Shown here piece after piece: positions 5,747-7,037 of a DNA stretch of 7,037 nt (position 1 is its first letter; each line of letters opens with the position of its first letter). Origin of the DNA: JAVHQB01 sp049299915 (GTDB taxonomy: Bacteria > Patescibacteriota > Minisyncoccia > UBA6257 > JAVHQB01); NCBI GenBank assembly GCA_049299915.1, contig JBAQYG010000001.1, positions 1 to 7,037 on the forward strand, given 5' to 3'. The notes under the pieces were generated by a model. That model made no database searches. It was not told the DNA's origin and saw nothing but the letters and a program-made list of their open reading frames with translations. The position numbers and the translations under genes were made by a program.

Positions 5747-6142
5747 ATGACAATCACAGATCCCATCAGCGATATGCTCACAAGGCTTCGAAATGCAATC
5801 GCCGTCAAACATACAAATACTAAATTGCCTTATTCTAAATTGAAATTGGCTATTTTAGATATTTTATCCAAAGAAGGTATGATTGGCGAAGTGAGCAAAG
5901 TTGGTCGAGGTACCACCAAAAGCTTGGAAGTCATTTTAAAATATGAAAATGGCCAACCAGTAATTCACGAGGTTGAGAGAATTTCTAAACCAAGCAACCG
6001 GGTGTATCTTAAAGCCACCGACATCTATTCACCTAAAAATCGCTATGGTTTTTATATTATTTCCACTTCTAAGGGATTGATGACCTCTAAAGACGCTCGC
6101 AAGAATCATTTAGGTGGAGAAGTCTTATTATCTATCTGGTAA
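5747..6142 (+). CDS. rpsH: 30S ribosomal protein S8 (uS8)
   Basis: S8 binds helix 21 of 16S rRNA early in assembly, and in E. coli it represses the spc operon by binding its mRNA. With the ATG at 5747 the protein has 131 residues, the normal length. It starts with the typical TDPISDMLTRLRNA (4-17), continues with LPYSKLKLAILDILSKEG (27-44), VERISKPSNRVY (76-87) and ends with the signature STSKGLMTSKDARKNHLGGE (106-125). An in-frame TTG at 5738 would add MVF. I prefer the ATG because family members start M-x-x-x-DP and because it has the T at -1 shared by all other starts. rplF follows after 18 bases. Confidence 0.96.
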   Translation: MTITDPISDMLTRLRNAIAVKHTNTKLPYSKLKLAILDILSKEGMIGEVSKVGRGTTKSLEVILKYENGQPVIHEVERISKPSNRVYLKATDIYSPKNRYGFYIISTSKGLMTSKDARKNHLGGEVLLSIW

Positions 6143-6160
6143 TTTATTTATCACTGTCAT

Positions 6161-6751
6161 ATGGAAAACAAAGCCAATCAAAAAGAAAATACTCACTTAC
6201 TTGTCAAATCTAGGGTGGGTAAACAAAATTTAATTATTCCTGCAGGTGTTAAAGTCACCCTGGAGGCTCAATTAGTTAAGATTGAAGGACCTCAGGGACA
6301 CGGAGAGCTTTTAATCAACGACAATTTTGAAGTGATTTTGAAAGAAAACACTATCAATTTAAAACCAAGACATAATTTAAAAAATTCAGCCGCTCTTTGG
6401 GGAACCTTAACCTCTTTACTTAAGAATATGATTATGGGGGTATCAGAAGCCTTTTCCAAAAAACTCAGTGTTGACGGAGTAGGTTATAAAGCGGAAGTAC
6501 AGGGACAGAAACTCATTTTATCTTTAGGATATTCTCATACTATCGAATTAATATTTCCGGAAACTCTTAAAGTAAGCGTAGAAAAAAATATTATTACTAT
6601 TGCTGGTTGCAATAAACAAACTGTAGGTGATTTTGCTGCTCTAGTTCATAAACAAAGAAAAGAAGATCCCTACAAGGGAAAAGGAGTCCATTATGTCGGT
6701 CGACCCATTAGACGTAAAGCTGGCAAGAAAGTTGCTAGCACCGCCGGTTAA
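6161..6751 (+). CDS. rplF: 50S ribosomal protein L6 (uL6)
   Basis: L6 binds helix 97 and the sarcin-ricin region of 23S rRNA near the factor-binding site. It is made of two similar domains. Visible signatures are SRVGKQNLIIPAGVKVTL at 17-34, VKIEGPQGHGEL at 39-50, a conserved L..LL.NMI.GV helix (83-94), the second-domain start LSVDGVGYKAEVQGQKLILS at 102-121, and the C-terminal family motif NKQTVGDFAALVHKQRKEDP then YKGKGVHYVGRPIRRKAGKK (151-190). Typical L6 begins at the SRIGK segment. This one has about 16 extra polar residues (Lys/Asn/Glu/Gln) before it and totals 196. No other plausible start exists between the ATG at 6161 and the conserved segment. rplR follows after 20 bases. Confidence 0.96.
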   Translation: MENKANQKENTHLLVKSRVGKQNLIIPAGVKVTLEAQLVKIEGPQGHGELLINDNFEVILKENTINLKPRHNLKNSAALWGTLTSLLKNMIMGVSEAFSKKLSVDGVGYKAEVQGQKLILSLGYSHTIELIFPETLKVSVEKNIITIAGCNKQTVGDFAALVHKQRKEDPYKGKGVHYVGRPIRRKAGKKVASTAG

Positions 6752-6771
6752 ACACCTTTTATTTAAAAGAT

Positions 6772-7037
6772 ATGACAAAGAATACAGAAGATAAAAATCG
6801 TAAAAAAGCTCGACGTATAGCTCGTGTTCGAGCAAGGATTTCTGGTACTAGTACCAAACCTCGTTTAGCTGTTTTTCGTTCCCATAGAAATATTTATGCT
6901 CAATTGATAGACGATGAAGCTAGTAAAACTCTTCTAGCTATCTCTAGTCTTAGTGTTGCCGATAAAAAGAAAAGCAAGAAGGTAGATTTGGCTGGTGTTT
7001 TAGGTGAAGAGTTAGCCAAAAAGGCTATTGCCAAAGG
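6772..7037 (+). CDS. rplR: 50S ribosomal protein L18 (uL18), N-terminal part
   Basis: L18 binds 5S rRNA with L5 and delivers it to the central protuberance. The gene runs off the window: 88 complete codons plus two bases (GG, so the next residue is glycine). The basic N-terminus, RKKARRIARVRARISGT at 10-26, is the 5S-binding arm. It is followed by KPRLAVFRSHRNIYAQLIDD at 29-48 (family: RP.L.VF.S...IYAQ.IDD) and KTLLAISSL at 52-60. The fragment ends in the helix GVLGEELAKKAIAK. Roughly 25-30 C-terminal residues should lie beyond the edge. The region 62-71 is lysine-rich (ADKKKSKK). Its position after rplF is canonical; rpsE would be expected next. Confidence 0.95.
   Translation, partial: MTKNTEDKNRKKARRIARVRARISGTSTKPRLAVFRSHRNIYAQLIDDEASKTLLAISSLSVADKKKSKKVDLAGVLGEELAKKAIAK

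Overview
This window is a continuous stretch of the universal ribosomal-protein locus: the S10 operon from the end of rplD onward, running straight into the spc operon and cut inside rplR. All sixteen genes are on the + strand in the canonical bacterial order: rplD (partial), rplW, rplB, rpsS, rplV, rpsC, rplP, rpmC, rpsQ | rplN, rplX, rplE, rpsN, rpsH, rplF, rplR (partial). No gene is missing, inserted or inverted. There are no RNA genes, mobile elements, CRISPR arrays or long non-coding stretches. The largest gap is 45 bases (rpsN-rpsH), no genes overlap, and I see no terminator or convincing promoter. The S10/spc junction (rpsQ-rplN) is only 9 bases, so the two operons probably form one transcript here.

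Organism: the DNA is clearly AT-rich. The proteins are bacterial, with zinc-type S14 and L24. Several details resemble Candidate Phyla Radiation / Patescibacteria, Parcubacteria-like sequences as I remember them: an L16 that begins MLIPKKVKHRKW, HPYGGG in L2, an extra segment inside the KH domain of S3, and extended ends on L23, L22, S19 and L6. This is inference from family resemblance and was not searched. The standard code fits: all 16 tryptophans are TGG, there is no in-frame TGA, and all 15 visible stops are TAA (12) or TAG (3).

Region by region: 1-281 is the L4 C-terminus; 290-4133 is the rest of the S10 block (L23, L2, S19, L22, S3, L16, L29, S17); 4143-7037 is the spc block (L14, L24, L5, S14, S8, L6, L18). 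L22, L23, L24 and L29 surround the peptide exit tunnel. L2, L14 and S19 lie near subunit bridges. L5 and L18 carry 5S rRNA. S3, S14 and S19 form part of the 30S head.

The most interesting signal is not a gene but the way starts are marked. None of the fifteen visible starts has a well-placed Shine-Dalgarno sequence, yet every one of the fifteen ATG codons is immediately preceded by T. I see no evidence of an undescribed accessory system; this is a conserved housekeeping locus with lineage-specific protein tails and unusual initiation signals.
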